DNA from: Okeania sp. SIO2B3
GTDB taxonomy: Bacteria; Cyanobacteriota; Cyanobacteriia; Cyanobacteriales; Microcoleaceae
Assembly (NCBI RefSeq): GCF_010672525.1
Contig: NZ_JAAHGH010000027.1
Coordinates: 1-45,123, forward strand
Reading direction: 5' to 3'
DNA: 45,123 nt
The notes below the pieces were generated by a model. That model saw only the letters and a program-made list of their open reading frames with translations, ran no database searches and had not been told where the DNA came from. How positions within the stretch are numbered: position 1 is the stretch's first letter; every line of letters starts with the position of its first letter. A program made the translations under genes and the position numbers. Of the stretch, positions 33,835-44,039 are shown piece by piece.

Positions 33835-36645
33835 TTACATCCTGTCTCCTGTCTCCTGTTTCCTGTCTCCTGACTCCAAAAAATTAGTATCTAATAATGT
33901 TGTTGCTCTTGTCGCATCTACAGGTTTAGAAAATAAGTATCCCTGACCATATTCACATCCTAAATTCTTTAGTTGAGTCAACTGTTGCTCTGTTTCTATC
34001 CCCTCTGCTACCACATCTAATCCTAGACTATGAGCTAATGTAATAATTGCCCGTACAATTTCACAATTTTCGCCATTAACTCCCATATTTGTCACAAAAG
34101 ATTTATCTACTTTCAGAGTATTAATAGGGAAACGATGCAAATAACTCAGAGATGAATATCCTGTTCCAAAATCATCAACACTTAACTGTATTCCTAATTC
34201 TTGTAGTTGAGATAAAACAGTAATAGCAGACTCAGCATTATCCATGACCACGCTTTCTGTAATCTCTATTTTCAACCTTTGAGAATTTATACCTGTCTGT
34301 TGCAAAATACGTTGAATATGTAAAATTAAGTTAGGTTGGGAAAACTGCTTACCAGAAATATTCACAGCTACAGTAAGGTCAGTTTGAGAGTAGATTTTTT
34401 GCCATTCTTGGAGTTGACGACAAGCTTCCCACAATACCCACTGACCGAGAGGAAGAATCAAACCTGTTTCTTCTGCGAGGGGGATAAATTTTACTGGAGA
34501 AATAATGCCACGTTCAGGGTGTAGCCAGCGTACTAAAGCTTCAAACCCTAATAATTCACCTGTACATAGAGAAATAATTGGTTGGTAGTTGAGCAAAAAA
34601 TTATTGGTAACTGGGGAAGCTAAATCTTCTAGCATTTCTACCGCGTGACGCAGCTCATGTTCTAATTGCATCATTTCTGTAACGTGGTTGTGCATGGATC
34701 TGGTGAATACTAAATAACTCCCCTGATTTTGAGCTTTGGCTCGATCCATAGCAATATTAGCATCTCGGAGCAGATCGCCTGCCCATTGATAATCATCTGA
34801 ACTGATGACAATACCCATACTCGAAGTAATGAAGAGTCTCTGAGTATCGAATTCTATAGGTTGAGCGATCGCTGTTTGTATCAGAGTTGCTAACCCAATG
34901 GCATCTCCTTGGTCGTGAACTGTCTCTAGGAGAATAACAAACTCATCACTACCTATTCGTGCTACTGTATCTATTGGTCGCAAACAAATTTGGATTCTTT
35001 TAGCAATTTCAACTAAGAGTCGGTCTCCCGTAGAGTGACCGTGACTTTCATTAATTATCTTAAATCTATCTAAATTAATAGTGAGTACAGCAAATAGATA
35101 ATTGGGGTTTCTACGCGTGCGTGCCAATGCTTGCTGTAGTCGCTCCATTAATAAAGCTCTATTTGGCAAATCTGTGAGACTATCATAAAGTGATTGGTGC
35201 AGCAGTTTATCCTCTGCTGATTTTCTTTCTGTTACGTCGTGGCAGTTGATAACAATTCCCTGAACTGATTCATCATTAAGTAAATTCATGACTACTGCTT
35301 CAAATACACACCAACTACCATTTTTATGGCGGACTCGATATTCATCTAACCCCCGGCGTGTTTTCGGATGTTGTTTTACTGCTTCTATTACCTGTTTCAT
35401 CCACCACTGATCGTTGGGGTGAATTAATTCCAATGCAGATTTGCCTATTAATTCTTTACAAGTGTAACCTAAAATTCTTTCTTGGGAGGGACTAAGGTAT
35501 TGATAAATACCATTTTTGTCTAAAATCTGGATAATATCTGTGCTATTTTCAATTAGCGCTCGGAATCTTTGTTCATTTTCCCGCATTTGTTTCTCTGCTT
35601 GCTTTCGTTCAGTAATATCTGCACTAACAGCAACAAACCCTATCACTTGGTCTTTTGCATCTTCGATCGCATCTATCCGGATAAAAATCTGAATTAGGCG
35701 ATCGCCACGACTACGACAGGAGACTTCTCCATTCCATGATTTTCCATTTTTCATAGTGTCAGATATTTGTTGAGCTGCTCTCTCATCTGTTATTAAACTT
35801 AGTAACCCACCATTAGCATTTAATTCTTCTACTGTTGCGTAATTAAAAAGTTGAGTAAATGCTAGATTTTGATAGATGTGATTACCACTAGCATCGGTCA
35901 TACTAATTGCTTCACTGCTACTTTCTACTGCTTTAGCTGTCAATGCCAGAGCTGTTTCTGTTTGACGTAGTTCAGTAATATCAAGTCCAACTGTACACGC
36001 TGCTTGACCCTGATTGTATTTTTGAGCAACTATGAGATATTGACCTACAGATGATTTCATTTCTTGTACAGTAACGGTGGAGTTACTATCAAAAAAATCA
36101 CGTACAAATTTGGGGAATTCTGCATCATTTCCACTCAGAAAACCAAGATTTTTACCAATAAATTCTTCTGGAGATAATTTGTAAATTTCAGCTAAATGTC
36201 TATTCACTCCTAGATAATATAAATCTGAACTAATCCAAGAAACTAATCCTGGCATTGCTTCTAAAAGTGTTTGTAATTTTTCGTCTGTTTCTGTGGCTAT
36301 AGAGTGTTTTTTTTGTGATTGAATATTGGAGTCTATCGCTTCAATATTATTAGTAATTAAGATTACTTTATCTTTGCTAATTGGGTAAATTATAGCGTTA
36401 ACTTTTACATTTTGTTTTTCTATATGATAGATTTTTTCTATTTCAACAGGGCTATTTGTTTTTAAACAAATTTGAACATGATTGCTCAAAAAATTTTTCT
36501 GATTATTTTCAATAAATTTACATATTCTCTGAAATTCTAGGTGGTTATGGTGTGAAAAGCAGGCTTCTTTATTTACTGGAATACTTTCTAAAAAATACCC
36601 TGCTCGATCTAACACCCATATACAATTATTCATAACAGGAAACAT
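33835..36645 (-). CDS. PAS-PAS-PAS-GGDEF-EAL c-di-GMP signalling protein
   Basis: A 936-residue cytosolic protein with no membrane segments. After an N-terminal sensor-like region (1-120) come three PAS/PAC modules (about 125-230, 235-350, 358-480, the last with SPSQERILGYTCKELIG). The GGDEF domain (about 485-650) reads VARIGSDEF at its active site, so the first two positions are G-S instead of G-G. The EAL domain (about 665-920) has FEALVRWLHPERG and VDDFGTGYSSLSYL with KVDKSFV, so phosphodiesterase activity against c-di-GMP is likely. The last 13 residues (ESGDRKQETGDRM) come from a CTCCTGTCTCCTGT repeat that continues into the intergenic DNA. Confidence 0.93.
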   Translation of the reverse strand: MFPVMNNCIWVLDRAGYFLESIPVNKEACFSHHNHLEFQRICKFIENNQKNFLSNHVQICLKTNSPVEIEKIYHIEKQNVKVNAIIYPISKDKVILITNNIEAIDSNIQSQKKHSIATETDEKLQTLLEAMPGLVSWISSDLYYLGVNRHLAEIYKLSPEEFIGKNLGFLSGNDAEFPKFVRDFFDSNSTVTVQEMKSSVGQYLIVAQKYNQGQAACTVGLDITELRQTETALALTAKAVESSSEAISMTDASGNHIYQNLAFTQLFNYATVEELNANGGLLSLITDERAAQQISDTMKNGKSWNGEVSCRSRGDRLIQIFIRIDAIEDAKDQVIGFVAVSADITERKQAEKQMRENEQRFRALIENSTDIIQILDKNGIYQYLSPSQERILGYTCKELIGKSALELIHPNDQWWMKQVIEAVKQHPKTRRGLDEYRVRHKNGSWCVFEAVVMNLLNDESVQGIVINCHDVTERKSAEDKLLHQSLYDSLTDLPNRALLMERLQQALARTRRNPNYLFAVLTINLDRFKIINESHGHSTGDRLLVEIAKRIQICLRPIDTVARIGSDEFVILLETVHDQGDAIGLATLIQTAIAQPIEFDTQRLFITSSMGIVISSDDYQWAGDLLRDANIAMDRAKAQNQGSYLVFTRSMHNHVTEMMQLEHELRHAVEMLEDLASPVTNNFLLNYQPIISLCTGELLGFEALVRWLHPERGIISPVKFIPLAEETGLILPLGQWVLWEACRQLQEWQKIYSQTDLTVAVNISGKQFSQPNLILHIQRILQQTGINSQRLKIEITESVVMDNAESAITVLSQLQELGIQLSVDDFGTGYSSLSYLHRFPINTLKVDKSFVTNMGVNGENCEIVRAIITLAHSLGLDVVAEGIETEQQLTQLKNLGCEYGQGYLFSKPVDATRATTLLDTNFLESGDRKQETGDRM

Positions 36646-37494
36646 GATTAGATATATCAGTATAATTTTTTTTATACATCTTAAGTAGGTTGAGCATTTT
36701 GCTCTATACTTAATTAATTAATTTACTCAAGGCTGATAGGTATAGTACAGAATTACAAAAAACCAGTTTTTTTAGACATGAGAATGCTATATCGAATACT
36801 AATAGTTTTTAGCATCATCGATTCAGTGGAGTATTTTTCGGTACTATTAAGAATATTCTTTAAATCAACTTTTCTAGATATAAGCCTTTATTAGAAGCAT
36901 TTACTCTTGCTATAACTACTAGATTATTCGTATATTGATTCAATCTAGAGTCAGTTTAGCTACAGGTAATTATAGAAATAGTCGATCTATAATAAATACA
37001 TTTACATAGCATATTCGTAATTTATCACAAAAAAAATATACTGTCAATGAAGATAATTCAAATTTAAAATCTATTCTTCATTTTTTTATATTCTCAAATT
37101 AAGCAACTAATACTTTTCAAAATTTCCCGCTCGAATAATTATTTTAATGTTGTTAAAATTAATGGTTAATGAACAATATTTTCTAACGAATAGAAAACTG
37201 CGTATATATTGACTTCAGTTGTGACTACTATAATTCAATGGTATGAAAATTAGGAGAGTATAGTATTTCCCAAGAAGAGTGAGGTATAAAATTCGTTGGT
37301 TTTAGGGAACAAGGAATAGCCAACAAGGAACAGGGAACAGAAGACAAATAAAGATAAAAGATAGGTGTACTTCATTAGGCTGAGAAACCCTATATGAAGA
37401 TCGGCAAATAACTTTTAACTTTAGCTCCTACAGCTCCTACAGATTCAATTCTGTGGTTCAATTGATGCTAATTTATGTGCAGGTAAGTTATCTA
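36646..37494. other. AT-rich intergenic, no gene seen
   Basis: Upstream region of the PAS-GGDEF-EAL gene. AACAGGGAACAGAAG-type simple repeats lie near 37320-37345. No conserved site was recognised. Confidence 0.4.
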
Positions 37495-37500
37495 TAACTA

Positions 37501-37756
37501 GGGTTTGCGTATGAAAAGTCTTTTTGCTCTTTGTAGGAGACAGGAGACAACCCACCCCTAACCCCTCCGGTGGAGTGGAAAAACGAGGAATGAGCGAGGA
37601 GGTAGGAGTTAAGAATTGTCTCTCAATTTTTCTGCCATAATCATCCCAAAATACTAGCTTTATGCAGCTCTTGCCACCGAAAAGCTGGTAATTTTTTTAA
37701 CTCTAAAACGCTAAAATCAATATCAGCCAATACTTTTATAATTAATCAGCAAGCTC
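37501..37756. mobile_element. MITE family A, copy 4 (reverse, diverged)
   Basis: GGGTTTGC and GCAAGCTC ends, flanked by TAACTA on both sides (37495-37500, 37757-37762). Because TAACTA is not a palindrome, these flanks show that the 6-bp target duplication is real. Confidence 0.72.
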
Positions 37757-37762
37757 TAACTA

Positions 37763-38654
37763 CTACCAATCCTGACCATAAATTAAATACTAAAAAATGC
37801 TTGATAAATAGTTAAAATGCTTGACTATCAATTGAATTATTTATTATCATTAATCCCACTATTTTTTTGATACTTATTTCCCCAATTACTGTAACTTTTT
37901 TACATTGGTGAAATGAAACAATTTCATATACTCTGCTTCTCTTATATATTTGCGTAGCATTGTGTAGAAAACATCCATGAGTTCTTCCCCAAGCCCATTA
38001 TTATACCAATTTAATAAATGTTTGTTACAAATGGTAGTGATGTTGTATGTAACGTCCTTAGATCCAATTTCCTTCCTCCAAAGTATAAGTATTCAACCGG
38101 ACATAATATTTCATTAATGGATAATGGATAATTACCTCTGGTTAAAACTGAGAGGATTGAACATAAGGAAATATTATTTCTTTATTTTCCCCTTGTAGAG
38201 CGACAGCTCGCGGCGCAGCCAAGGGGAGGCAGAGTAAGCTGAATTATTTAATTAATAATGATTAATTATTAATTATTCGGCAAGCATTTCAGCTATTAGT
38301 ATTCAGCTCTTCCTACGGAATGCTACGCAAACAGCTTTTGAACCTAATAACTTACAAAAATGACCTTTTTATTTCCTGCGGAATGCTACGCAAACATAAG
38401 TTTTAATTCTCTTTGGAGACTAATTCCTCCTTCAGTGTAATAGTAAGTTCATAACTAATAGACATCTCCAAAAATCAAAAATAGAATCAATTATTATCCA
38501 TAAATTATCAATTATTTCCCCCTGTTGCCAGATGAGCTGTTGCCTGTTGCCTCTTTTCTGGAGATGTCTAATAGCTGATGGCTGATAGCTGACAGCTGAA
38601 TGCTTACCATGATATTAGTTAAAGATTAGCATTAAAAAAACTATTAAAAAATCT
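37763..38654. other. Intergenic repeat field
   Basis: No gene is seen. Holds a family B-like end TACCAATTTAATAAATG (38004), an ATTCAACCGGACAT repeat (38089), a CCCCTTG...CAAGGGG repeat with GAGCTGTCGCTC-type centre (38196-38236) and two copies of the GGAATGCTACGCAAAC repeat (38317, 38379). Confidence 0.5.
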
Positions 38655-39167
38655 TCATTTTTGACTGAAAAATGATACTACTTTCATAAAATCTTCTACA
38701 ATTATATCCCGATTATATTCTGTTAAAATAGGTACATGAACAAAGATACATTTACTTCTCAAATAACTCAGTTCCAGATATTTTAAAACTGAATAATACA
38801 AGTATTCACAAACAAATTTTCCAGCATCATGACTAATCTCAGTCATATCCAAACCTACAACTAACTCTGCTAAATCAATAGAAGTTTTCATCACCATTTC
38901 TCCACAACTAGCTTGAGATTCTATTGTGAGAATTTTCCTTTTTTCTGCCATACCACAACAAACAATAAAATCAGGCTTAATCTCTTCTATTTTATCAATA
39001 ACAATCTTTGTAGCTAGTTGTGCATTAACAGGCAACTTTCTTAAAAAACTTAACGAATAATCATTGAAATTTTGAACAAATATTAAATCAAGTAAATCAT
39101 CAGAAGAATTAGATTTCTGGTGATATTTCCAAATATCAAATGATGTCAGTAAAACTTTGATTTTCAT
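38655..39167 (-). CDS. Pyroglutamyl-peptidase-like (peptidase C15) protein
   Basis: A 170-residue protein resembling pyrrolidone-carboxylate peptidase. Visible are VLLTSFDIW near the start, FLRKLPVN, PDFIVCCGMAEKR, the probable nucleophile cysteine in DAGKFVCEYLYYSVL, and a His in IFVHVPIL. It is shorter than the usual 200-215 residues, and the classical Glu is not obvious, so activity is uncertain. It is divergent from hisH, 102 bp from its start. Confidence 0.75.
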   Translation of the reverse strand: MKIKVLLTSFDIWKYHQKSNSSDDLLDLIFVQNFNDYSLSFLRKLPVNAQLATKIVIDKIEEIKPDFIVCCGMAEKRKILTIESQASCGEMVMKTSIDLAELVVGLDMTEISHDAGKFVCEYLYYSVLKYLELSYLRSKCIFVHVPILTEYNRDIIVEDFMKVVSFFSQK

Positions 39168-39269
39168 TCTTCAAACAAAGACAAAATAAAAAAATGTGTA
39201 AATTCTTTAAATCATACTAACTTCTTGACTATAATAAAATTGCCAACCACAAGATGAGGATAAAAATTA

Positions 39270-39914
39270 ATGCCAACTATTGCAGTCATAGACTACGATA
39301 TGGGTAATTTACACTCTGTCTGTAAAGGTTTAGAAAAAACTGGTGCAACCCCAAAAATTACAGATTCTCCAATAGAAATAGAACAAGCTGATGCAGTAAT
39401 TTTACCAGGAGTAGGGTCTTTCGACCCAGCAGTGCAACACTTGCGTTCGCGCCACTTAGAAACACCCATAAAACAAGTCATTGCTTCAGGAAAACCTTTT
39501 TTAGGTATATGCTTAGGATTGCAAATATTATTTGAAAGTAGCGAAGAAGGTCAGGAACCAGGTTTAGGAATACTTGCTGGAAAAGTACGTCGATTTAAAT
39601 CTGAACCTGGTCTGACAATTCCCCAAATGGGTTGGAACCAACTACAATTTACTCAACTAAACCATCCTTTGTGGAGTGAAATAACTTCTCAACCTTGGGT
39701 ATATTTTGTTCATTCCTACTATGTTGACCCCACTGACTCTCAAGTTACAGCAGCAACAGTCACCCACGGCCATCAAACAGTCACAGCAGCAGTAGGGCAA
39801 AACAATTTAATGGCAGTACAGTTTCACCCAGAAAAATCTTCTACTCTTGGACTACAAATTTTGTCAAATTTTGTGAGTAAAGTTATATCTGAAAATTTGG
39901 CTTTAGCTGGTTAG
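39270..39914 (+). CDS. hisH: Imidazole glycerol phosphate synthase, glutaminase subunit HisH
   Basis: A 214-residue class I glutamine amidotransferase. It releases ammonia that HisF uses to make imidazole glycerol phosphate and AICAR in histidine synthesis. The start IAVIDYDMGNLHSV is typical, the nucleophile is Cys81 in GICLGLQ, and the His-Glu pair is in QFHPEKS. YFVHSYYVDP also matches. rsmD follows after only 7 bp on the same strand, so they are probably co-transcribed; hisF is not in this window. Confidence 0.97.
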   Translation: MPTIAVIDYDMGNLHSVCKGLEKTGATPKITDSPIEIEQADAVILPGVGSFDPAVQHLRSRHLETPIKQVIASGKPFLGICLGLQILFESSEEGQEPGLGILAGKVRRFKSEPGLTIPQMGWNQLQFTQLNHPLWSEITSQPWVYFVHSYYVDPTDSQVTAATVTHGHQTVTAAVGQNNLMAVQFHPEKSSTLGLQILSNFVSKVISENLALAG

Positions 39915-39921
39915 AGCAACC

Positions 39922-40497
39922 ATGAACTTAAGGATATATGGAAATCGTCCGTTAAAAACTTTACCAGGAATGACCACTCGTCCAACTTTGGCCAAAGTGC
40001 GAGAAGCAGTCTTTAATATTTGGCAAACTAATATAGTTGGTTGTCGATGGTTAGATATATGTGCAGGAGTGGGTTCCATGGGTGCTGAAGCTTTATGTCG
40101 AGGAGCATCCTTAGCGATCGCTATTGAAAAATATGGCCCTGCTTGTGCTGTAATTCATCAAAATTGGCAACTTGTGGCCAGGTCATCCCAGGAATTTCAG
40201 GTGTTACGGGGAGATGTGTTAAAACGTTTAAAAGTGCTGGTAGGGCAGAAGTTTGACTTAATTTATTTTGACCCACCTTATGCTAGTGATTTATATCAAC
40301 CAGTATTGGAGGCGATCGCCCAATATCAACTTCTAGCACCAACCAGCGAGTTAGCAGTGGAACATAGTCCCGAAGGATTGTCTGTTAAATCTGTGTCCAC
40401 CTTAGAAGTTTGTCGGCAGAAAGTCTATGGCAATACAGCTTTGACCTTCTTTCGTCCCGAGCAAGAGGAGAGATTGACTAATCTAGTCGATGTTTAA
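39922..40497 (+). CDS. rsmD: 16S rRNA (guanine966-N2)-methyltransferase RsmD
   Basis: A 191-residue Rossmann-fold methyltransferase that modifies G966 of 16S rRNA. The N-terminus [13 protein letters not shown] and [16 protein letters not shown] are family hallmarks. The SAM motif is [15 protein letters not shown] and the catalytic motif is DPPY (117-120). The 3' end overlaps the convergent petG gene by 15 bp, so the last residues are constrained by two reading frames. Confidence 0.95.
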   Translation: MNLRIYGNRPLKTLPGMTTRPTLAKVREAVFNIWQTNIVGCRWLDICAGVGSMGAEALCRGASLAIAIEKYGPACAVIHQNWQLVARSSQEFQVLRGDVLKRLKVLVGQKFDLIYFDPPYASDLYQPVLEAIAQYQLLAPTSELAVEHSPEGLSVKSVSTLEVCRQKVYGNTALTFFRPEQEERLTNLVDV

Positions 40498-40599
40498 TTG
40501 GTTGCCCCGTCGATATTGTTGGTAAGCTGCAAAAAATAGTCCTGCCAATGTCACGAGGATTAGACCTAGTACGATTCCAGAAAGTAATGGTTCTACCAC
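40483..40599 (-). CDS. petG: Cytochrome b6f subunit PetG
   Basis: A 38-residue single-span thylakoid protein: [20 protein letters not shown], then [18 protein letters not shown]. This is the full length of PetG, needed for b6f assembly. The start is GTG with AAGGAG 8 nt upstream. It is too short for ordinary ORF cut-offs. It lies tail to tail with rsmD, overlapping it by 15 bp, and is divergent from the cytochrome c gene 403 bp away, another electron-transport gene. Confidence 0.95.
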   Translation of the reverse strand: MVEPLLSGIVLGLILVTLAGLFFAAYQQYRRGNQLNID

Positions 40600-41001
40600 G
40601 AAGCCAACTCCTTATAGTTGAAATTTTTATTTGTTTATTGATCAATACTACTATTTCTTTTGAGTCTAGGGATAAAGTGCCAGTAGAGAACTCCCAGGCC
40701 AATATATAAAACCCTTATGGGATCTATTTAAAAATATAGGAGCAGATGGGCAGATGGGGCGTATTAAAGTATTTTCAATTATTGCTTTAATCCATGTATG
40801 ACTTGCCTCTCAAATTTTTACGCGGGTAAATATACCAAATTGGTTATATATACAAATATAAATAATATAGTTCCTCAAAGTATTGATTAATATTAAATCT
40901 TTTACTTGATATAAAAGAATTACCCAAAAAAGAGCCATACTGTTAAGGTATATTAATTGATATTAAACTTTCTTGTAGATAGTTTTTGAGATATAAAGAT
41001 T
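40600..41001. other. petG / cytochrome divergent region
   Basis: Contains a dispersed repeat (40754-40830) shared with about 31352-31550 (AGTATTTTCAATTATTG and ACGCGGGTAAATAT) and an AT-rich stretch that may hold both promoters. No gene is seen. Confidence 0.45.
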
Positions 41002-41382
41002 TTGGATAACCAGCTTGCTGATACCAAAAAAGAAGTCTTACTCAAGTGGAGCGCCTTAGCTGGTCTGGCTGTTCTGTTGGTAGTCCTATTTATGTTCTTA
41101 GGATTTAGGCAGTTTCAGGTTTCCGATCCTTATACAAAGAGAGTATTGTCTATTGATGGAGACCCAGTTCAAGGCCACGCGATTTTTCAAATGAACTGTG
41201 CAGGTTGTCACGAGTGGGTTTTAGAGAGTCAGATCGGACCATATTTAGAAGGAATTTCCCAACGCAAGTCAGATGTGGCAATTATTAAGCAAGTAGTTAG
41301 TGGCCAAACACCACCTATGCCCCAATTTCAGCCCAGCGACCGGGAAATGGCCGATTTGTTAAGCTATTTAAAACAAATGTGA
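41002..41382 (+). CDS. Membrane-anchored c-type cytochrome (CytM-like)
   Basis: A 126-residue protein with an N-terminal anchor (WSALAGLAVLLVVLFMFLGF, about 16-35) and one c-type haem site, CAGCH (Cys66, Cys69, His70). TPPMPQF offers Met106 as sixth ligand. The fold ends in REMADLLSYLKQM. Anchor plus short class I domain resembles cytochrome cM, which acts at the meeting point of respiration and photosynthesis; assignment is tentative. The best start is TTG at 41002 with only a weak GAG upstream; no in-frame ATG precedes the anchor. Confidence 0.82.
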   Translation: MDNQLADTKKEVLLKWSALAGLAVLLVVLFMFLGFRQFQVSDPYTKRVLSIDGDPVQGHAIFQMNCAGCHEWVLESQIGPYLEGISQRKSDVAIIKQVVSGQTPPMPQFQPSDREMADLLSYLKQM

Positions 41383-41440
41383 TTTAAAAGTAAAAAGGGG
41401 TTGCATAAATAGGTGCAGCTTTGCTATTATTAAAAACGTT

Positions 41441-41513
41441 GCCGATGTAGCTCAGTTGGTAGAGCACTCGACTTGTAATCGAACGGTCAGGAGTTCGAGT
41501 CTCCTCATCGGCT
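41441..41513 (+). tRNA. tRNA-Thr (anticodon TGT)
   Basis: 73 nt with acceptor GCCGATG/CATCGGC and discriminator T, D-arm AGCTCAGTTGGTAGAGC, anticodon loop CTTGTAA (TGT) and T-arm with GTTCGAGTC. CCA is not encoded. A TTTTTC run follows directly and may end transcription. The 402-bp repeat array begins about 60 bp downstream. Confidence 0.97.
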
Positions 41514-41574
41514 TTTTCTATGAATTGAAACTCTAATATCTTGATCGATATCAATTTTATAGATAGAGTAGTAG

Positions 41575-41758
41575 ATTTTTAGTTGACTAAAAAGTCATAC
41601 ATATGGGCGAGTAACCCCCATAACATTTATATCTTTCAGATTATCAGAGTTTGAGGCTCTTGACAACCCCCTTTCTTCACAATTTTTTGAAGCTTCAGAG
41701 AATGAAAATTTTGTTGATTTCACGGTGGCGGAGGGTAAAAAATTATTGTTGAGTGTTA
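41575..41758 (+). repeat. Oldest, diverged copy of the 402-bp array
   Basis: Matches the second half of the 402-bp unit (AAAAAGTCAT, CATAACATTTATAT, TTATCAGAGTTTGAGGCTCT, GATTTCACGGTGGC). Here a frame runs open from about 41590 (ITFISFRLSEFEALDNPLSS, EASENENFVDFTVAEGKKLL) where later copies have a 1-base deletion and a stop. A MITE interrupts it at 41759; the unit resumes at 42011. Confidence 0.75.
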
Positions 41759-42007
41759 TACCAAGCGTGAAAAAAGAATGTTACGAATAGTAAGAGCGAT
41801 AAAAATAATTTCCAGGAGATGTACCTTGGAGAAAAAAAGATAATTTACGCCCTAAAAAATGGTATTAAAGCTATTCCCGTGTGACTCCTGACTCCTGACT
41901 TCCCCTCCCCTCCTGGGAGGGGTAGGGGTGGGTTGGGAGGGGCTAGGGGTGGGTTGACTCCTAAGAAATACCCTAGATATTTGTAGCAAACATTTATCAA
42001 TTTGGTA
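41759..42007. mobile_element. MITE family B inside the 402-bp array
   Basis: Ends TACCAAGCGTG and TCAATTTGGTA, with TTA on both sides (41756-41758, 42008-42010). Removing it and one TTA restores GAGTGTTAGTGGCGATCGC exactly as in the copies at 44823 on, so the 3-bp duplication is proven by comparison. Confidence 0.83.
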
Positions 42008-42285
42008 TTAGTGGCGATCGCTTGACCAAAAAATAAGGTCTCAAGCCTCCCCTTGCTCACGGGGTGACAAGCATCTTAAAACCATTGCGAGATAAAGGTT
42101 TACAGGATATTCACTCTGTCAAAAATTGACGGTTTTTGTGAGAATAATAATCATTATTGATGAGTGTATAGGTCAGCGATATAGCTGCCGCTAGGCTCCG
42201 CCAACGCTAACCTCTTCTCCACCAATTTATATTGATTTTTAGGTCAATGCTGATGGTGGCCATAAGTCACATTTTATGATCAAAA

Positions 42286-42317
42286 AAGTCGGTCTACTTA
42301 CATCAATAGACCGACTT
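42286..42317 (+). other. Hairpin before the transposase start
   Basis: AAGTCGGTCTA pairs perfectly with TAGACCGACTT across a 10-nt loop and ends 3 bp before the ATG at 42321. It could shield the start codon from read-through translation, a known habit of IS elements; that function is inference. Confidence 0.55.
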
Positions 42318-42320
42318 GCT

Positions 42321-43495
42321 ATGAACTTAATATTATTGTATGAATCTTATTTTAAACAATCTTTGACTGTAACTCAAGTCCAAACTTTGAAAATTTTAGT
42401 TTGGTTACTGACTGTCCATGCATACTGTCAAAATAGAAAGGTTAGCTGCTTATTTTTCTTTACCCATTAAGTATGAAAGCCGTCGTCGTCACATTCAAAG
42501 ATTTTTAACATTATTTTCCTTGAGCTTACCTGTATTTTGGTTTCCCATTATTCAGGCAATTATTAATCAAGAATTTGCTCATGGTAGTCGTTTAATTCTC
42601 ACTATAGATAGAACACAATGGAAAAATAATAATGTCTTCGTTATTGCTGCTGTCTACAAAAAAAGAGCTTTACCTATTTACTGGCAAGTTTTGAAGAAAA
42701 AAGGCAGTACCAATTTCCTAGAACAGAAAGCACTTATTAAACCAGTTTTACGGTTGTTTAAAGCATATCAACTGATAATTATTGGAGACCGAGAATTTTG
42801 CTAACGCAAAGCTCCGCTAACATGGTGTTCAGTTATCCCACTGGCTAAAAACTAGAGCTAGGACTCAAAGAATTAATTTTATATTTAGACAAAAGCAAGA
42901 CACTTGCTATAAAAAATCTCATCAAAAAAAATATCAGCTATTGGCTGATTTGCCTGTGGCTCCGGGAACTAAAAAAGTAATAACATTAACCTGACCAAGA
43001 AAAAAGGATTTGGATGTTTTAATTTAGCTGTATATTGGAAACGGAAGTATAATCAAAAGACAGAAAAAGAACCTTGGTACCTTTTAACAAATCTCTCTAA
43101 TTTAGATGAAGTATTAAAAATTTATCGCTCATGCATGGGCATTGAAGCTATGTTTAAAGATTGTCAAACAGGTGGATATAATTTGGAAGGAAGTCAAGGT
43201 AATACACAACGCTTGACCAATTTAATTTTACTGATAGCCATTGCTTATTGTGGTTCATTTTATCGTGGTAAAATTATCAAAAAAACTGGCTATCAAAACT
43301 ATATTTGTCGCTTAAAAGAGCAAGGGCGAAAAGACAGAAGGCATAGCAACTTTTGGGTAGGTATGCAATTGTGAATTATGGGTCATCGGTTGGGAATATT
43401 TAGTCGATATTATCCAAACTATGATGAATTTTAATCCCCACAAAAAGCATAATTATCAAAGGGGATTGAAAGCTATGTCCATTTTACTAGATTAA
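42321..43495 (+). pseudogene. IS4-family transposase, inactivated
   Basis: DDE residues are visible in TIDRTQWK (first Asp), IIGDREF (second Asp) and CMGIEAMFKDCQTGGY (Glu). The C-terminus RGLKAMSILLD is typical. The gene is broken: a frame change near 42418 (WLLTVH to TVKIERLAAYF), a 22-bp insertion at about 42800-42821 (GCTAAC at both of its ends) just after the second Asp, another frame change near 42985, and a late one around 43370. Full translation of a working enzyme is impossible. Confidence 0.88.
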
Positions 43496-43807
43496 GCTTA
43501 CATTCCGCCACACATCAAAATGTGGAATCTAGGTTAAGTATTTGTAGTTTTGATATCTCAGCACTTTTTTAATTGAGGGATACAAATTTTGTTTGTTAAT
43601 TTTGCTAGGTCTTTAATTGAACAATGAATCAATTTAATGTCAGGGTATGAGTTAGCGTTGGCGGAGCCTAGCGGCAGCTATATCGCTGACCAGCACACTT
43701 ATCAATAATAATTATTATTCTCACAAAAAACGTCAATTTTTGACAGAGTGAATATCCTGTAAACCTTTATCTCGCAATGGTTTTGAGATGCTTGTCACCC
43801 CGTGAGA

Positions 43808-44039
43808 TCCCCTTGGCTGCGCCGCGAGCTACCGCTCTACAAGGGGATGAAAAAGCGGTCAATCTTCGGAGCTTCCCGTAGGGTGGGATGGCTCCGAAAC
43901 CTGCGCCATATGCAATCGACCAAGAGAAAATAAAGTTCAATATTTCAAGGCTCTGACTTGACCTTTGTCATGCTGCGCAAACAGGCAGAGGTACTGAAGT
44001 CCGCAGTTCCTCCGGAGGAGGTTAACTGATAACTGAAAT
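43808..44039. repeat. Remainder of the repeat invaded by the IS
   Basis: CCCCTTGGCTGCGCCGCGAG through AAAGCGGTC...CAATCGACCAAGAG, resembling 13065-13130 and 38196-38240. GACC stands at the left (42024-42027) and right (44040-44043) borders of the inserted segment, where the 402-bp unit is cut and resumes. Confidence 0.6.

Larger units (their letters stand above)
42056..43807 (+). mobile_element. IS with 156-bp long inverted ends, IS4-type transposase
   Basis: 42056-42211 and 43651-43806 are inverted copies with only a few differences. TCCCCTTG flanks both sides (42048-42055, 43808-43815). The target is a dispersed repeat whose uninterrupted form is at 38196-38240 in reverse. The whole is 1752 bp, with one extra A at the right end. 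Confidence 0.8.

Noticed and set aside
41845-42060. 71-codon minus-strand ORF
   Set aside because: It spans a MITE end and the CCCTCCCAGGAGGGG repeat; no protein homology is visible.
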